A DNA stretch of 15,673 bases. It comes from JBOGFC01 sp050742155. GTDB taxonomy: Bacteria > Actinomycetota > Acidimicrobiia > Spongiisociales > JALYHC01. Each line of letters starts with the position of its first letter. Position 1 is the first letter of the stretch. The DNA lies in contig JBOGFC010000244.1 in the NCBI GenBank assembly GCA_050742155.1, forward strand, positions 1 through 15,673. The letters run 5' to 3'. A program made the translations under genes and the position numbers. The notes under the pieces were generated by a model. The model had not been told where the DNA came from. It was given only the letters and a program-made list of their open reading frames with translations, and made no database searches. This document shows, piece after piece, positions 14,827 through 15,673 of this stretch.

Positions 14827-14973
14827 TTGCCTGACCAGCCACCCAGATGCAAGGGAGGTCGACCGTCCACCGAATCGATAATCGTCCCGGGGCCATTCTC
14901 ATGGATACGTCTACCCGGGTTTCAACTCCATGACCGTCACCAACCCTACGGCGCAATACCGCAACCCCGGATT

Positions 14974-14994
14974 GCTACGACACCGCATCGTAGC
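14974..14994. promoter_or_regulatory. Perfect 7-base inverted repeat upstream of the DUF2933-like gene, candidate operator
   Basis: GCTACGA (14974-14980), seven-base spacer CACCGCA, TCGTAGC (14988-14994). It lies 33 bases before the ATG at 15028 in the 201-base spacer 14827-15027. The 21-base dyad suits a dimeric repressor better than a terminator, since no T-run follows and it is too close to the next gene. The half-site TCGTAG also occurs at 14200-14205. No regulator gene with an obvious match is in the window. The rest of the spacer contains a second short palindrome, ACCCGGGT (14913-14920), and nothing else that I recognise. Confidence 0.4.
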
Positions 14995-15027
14995 TAACGT
15001 TTGGCCCCCGAACTTATGGAGGCTGGC

Positions 15028-15384
15028 ATGAACAAGATGCTTCGGATGTGTTTGAACTGGAAGGTGCTGGGCGGTCTCGCCCTGGTGGCGGCTGGCGTCT
15101 GGGCCTACCGGCCCGACCTGTTGGGCAGCGCCCTCCCCCTCCTCCTTCTGGCCGTTTGCCCGCTGTCGATGCTGTGGATGATGAAGAGTATGAACCATGG
15201 CGAGAAGGCTGGTTCGACCCCCGAGACGGCGAATCTCCCCAACGATCCCGACCTGTTGCGGGCCAGGATGTCCGTCCTGGCCGCCGAACAGGAGCAGGTC
15301 GCCGAGCACCTCGCCCAACTGCCAAGACCCGCGTCCTCCACTGACGGAGGATCTGAGACTTCTTCTCGGAACGGTTCCGCCTGA
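15028..15384 (+). CDS. DUF2933-like Met/Cys-rich small membrane protein
   Basis: 118 residues from ATG 15028, set by a strong GGAGG (15018-15022) five bases upstream; an earlier in-frame TTG is less likely. The protein opens NKMLRMCLNWKVLGGLALVA and has two membrane segments (about 12-26 and 33-51) separated by YRPDLLG. The second ends CPLSMLWMMKSMNHG, which puts C44, M48, M51, M52, M55 and H57 close together, a likely soft-metal (copper) cluster. The first half resembles DUF2933 proteins found beside heavy-metal and copper genes. The C-terminal half (about 70-118) is a soluble helix (LLRARMSVLAAEQEQVAEHL) and a Ser-rich tail. It stands between the thioredoxin gene and coxB, hence a possible copper chaperone for the oxidase; this is inference. 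Confidence 0.75.
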   Translation: MNKMLRMCLNWKVLGGLALVAAGVWAYRPDLLGSALPLLLLAVCPLSMLWMMKSMNHGEKAGSTPETANLPNDPDLLRARMSVLAAEQEQVAEHLAQLPRPASSTDGGSETSSRNGSA

Positions 15385-15402
15385 GCGGAGGCGGCGGTTG
15401 AG

Positions 15403-15673
15403 ATGACCCGCCGTCGACAACCGATCGGGCGAAGGCTCCGCCCTCTCCGAGTTGGCGGTGTCGGGTTCTTCGCGGTCTTCTTATCAGCCTGTATCGAAGA
15501 CGCTCCGCTCGACTCGCTCGACCCTCAGGGCCCGTTCGCCCGACGTATCGATGACCTGTTCTGGCTGGTGTTCTGGATCGCTGTCGGCATCTTCGTCCTG
15601 GTCCAGGCCGCCCTCGTGGTGGCGGTGGTCGTCTCGACCGTGGAGAGACACCGGAGCCGCGTCAGGTCCAGGG
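15403..15673 (+). CDS. coxB: Cytochrome c oxidase subunit II, N-terminal part (3' partial)
   Basis: The first 90 codons from ATG 15403 run off the window. The basic N-terminus leads to a lipobox (AVFLSAC, lipidated Cys30), then the characteristic APLDSLDPQGPFARRIDDLF and the first membrane helix (about 52-78, WLVFWIAVGIFVLVQAALVV). This is the standard opening of actinobacterial cytochrome aa3 oxidase subunit II, a lipoprotein that carries the CuA centre receiving electrons from cytochrome c. The CuA-binding half is outside the window and could not be checked. It begins 18 bases after the DUF2933-like gene, so the two are probably cotranscribed; GGAGG at 15387-15391 is rather far from the ATG. 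Confidence 0.88.
   Translation, partial: MTRRRQPIGRRLRPLRVGGVGFFAVFLSACIEDAPLDSLDPQGPFARRIDDLFWLVFWIAVGIFVLVQAALVVAVVVSTVERHRSRVRSR

Noticed and set aside
14913..14920. Short palindrome ACCCGGGT as a CsoR-type copper operator.
   Set aside because: Too short and lacks the spaced TACCC/GGGTA arms expected of CsoR sites; chance occurrence is likely in GC-rich DNA.

Overview
The window comes from a high-GC bacterium, most likely an uncultured actinobacterium of the Acidimicrobiia kind. This is inferred from the very GC-rich third codon positions, the molybdoenzyme/flavin reductase/DUF6510 trio, the Trp/Pro-rich start of the sensor kinase and the actinobacterial style of the cyclase-domain proteins. 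Genes are tightly packed, with stop/start overlaps and no gap over about 200 bases. No tRNA, rRNA, CRISPR array, insertion sequence or phage block was seen.

Left part (1-4537): the tail of a YvlD-type four-helix membrane protein; a divergent pair of nucleotide-cyclase-homology proteins (one with a DUF6582-like N-terminus, one with a long TPR array), both lacking the usual substrate-contacting Lys and Asn; an OsmC peroxide reductase; and a short membrane-anchored coiled-coil protein.

Middle (4538-8960): a stand-alone LigD-type polymerase with an unassigned C-terminal extension, a PH-like membrane protein and a DUF2461 protein on the minus strand; then a plus-strand operon of a sulfite-oxidase-like molybdoenzyme, an FAD/NAD(P)H reductase and a DUF6510 zinc-ribbon protein, closed by a strong hairpin.

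8975-10719: a minus-strand two-component system. The kinase looks intact. Its OmpR-family regulator is doubly damaged: it has a one-base frameshift in a C5 run, and its first codons, including the start codon and strand beta-1, are missing.

Right part (10712-15673): an extracytoplasmic copper and thiol-redox cluster next to a cytochrome oxidase locus. The minus strand carries ccdA, a SHOCT protein, an Asp-box lipoprotein and a copC-copD fusion. The plus strand carries a TlpA/ResA thioredoxin, a DUF2933-like Met/Cys-rich membrane protein and the start of coxB. CcdA would pass electrons to the thioredoxin, which would keep extracytoplasmic Cys pairs (for example the CuA site of CoxB or apocytochromes) reduced, while CopC-CopD handles copper. 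Spot counts suggest this part is less GC-rich than the kinase/LigD region (for example 63% at 13981-14040 and 65% at 11281-11340, against 78% at 9301-9360 and 5221-5280).

The most striking point is the seam at about 10712-10721. The copC-copD gene stops exactly where the headless regulator begins, across a short stretch that fits both genes. This is either a real deletion/recombination scar or an assembly chimera. I see coherent known modules with several unusual details, but no clearly new defence or mobile system.
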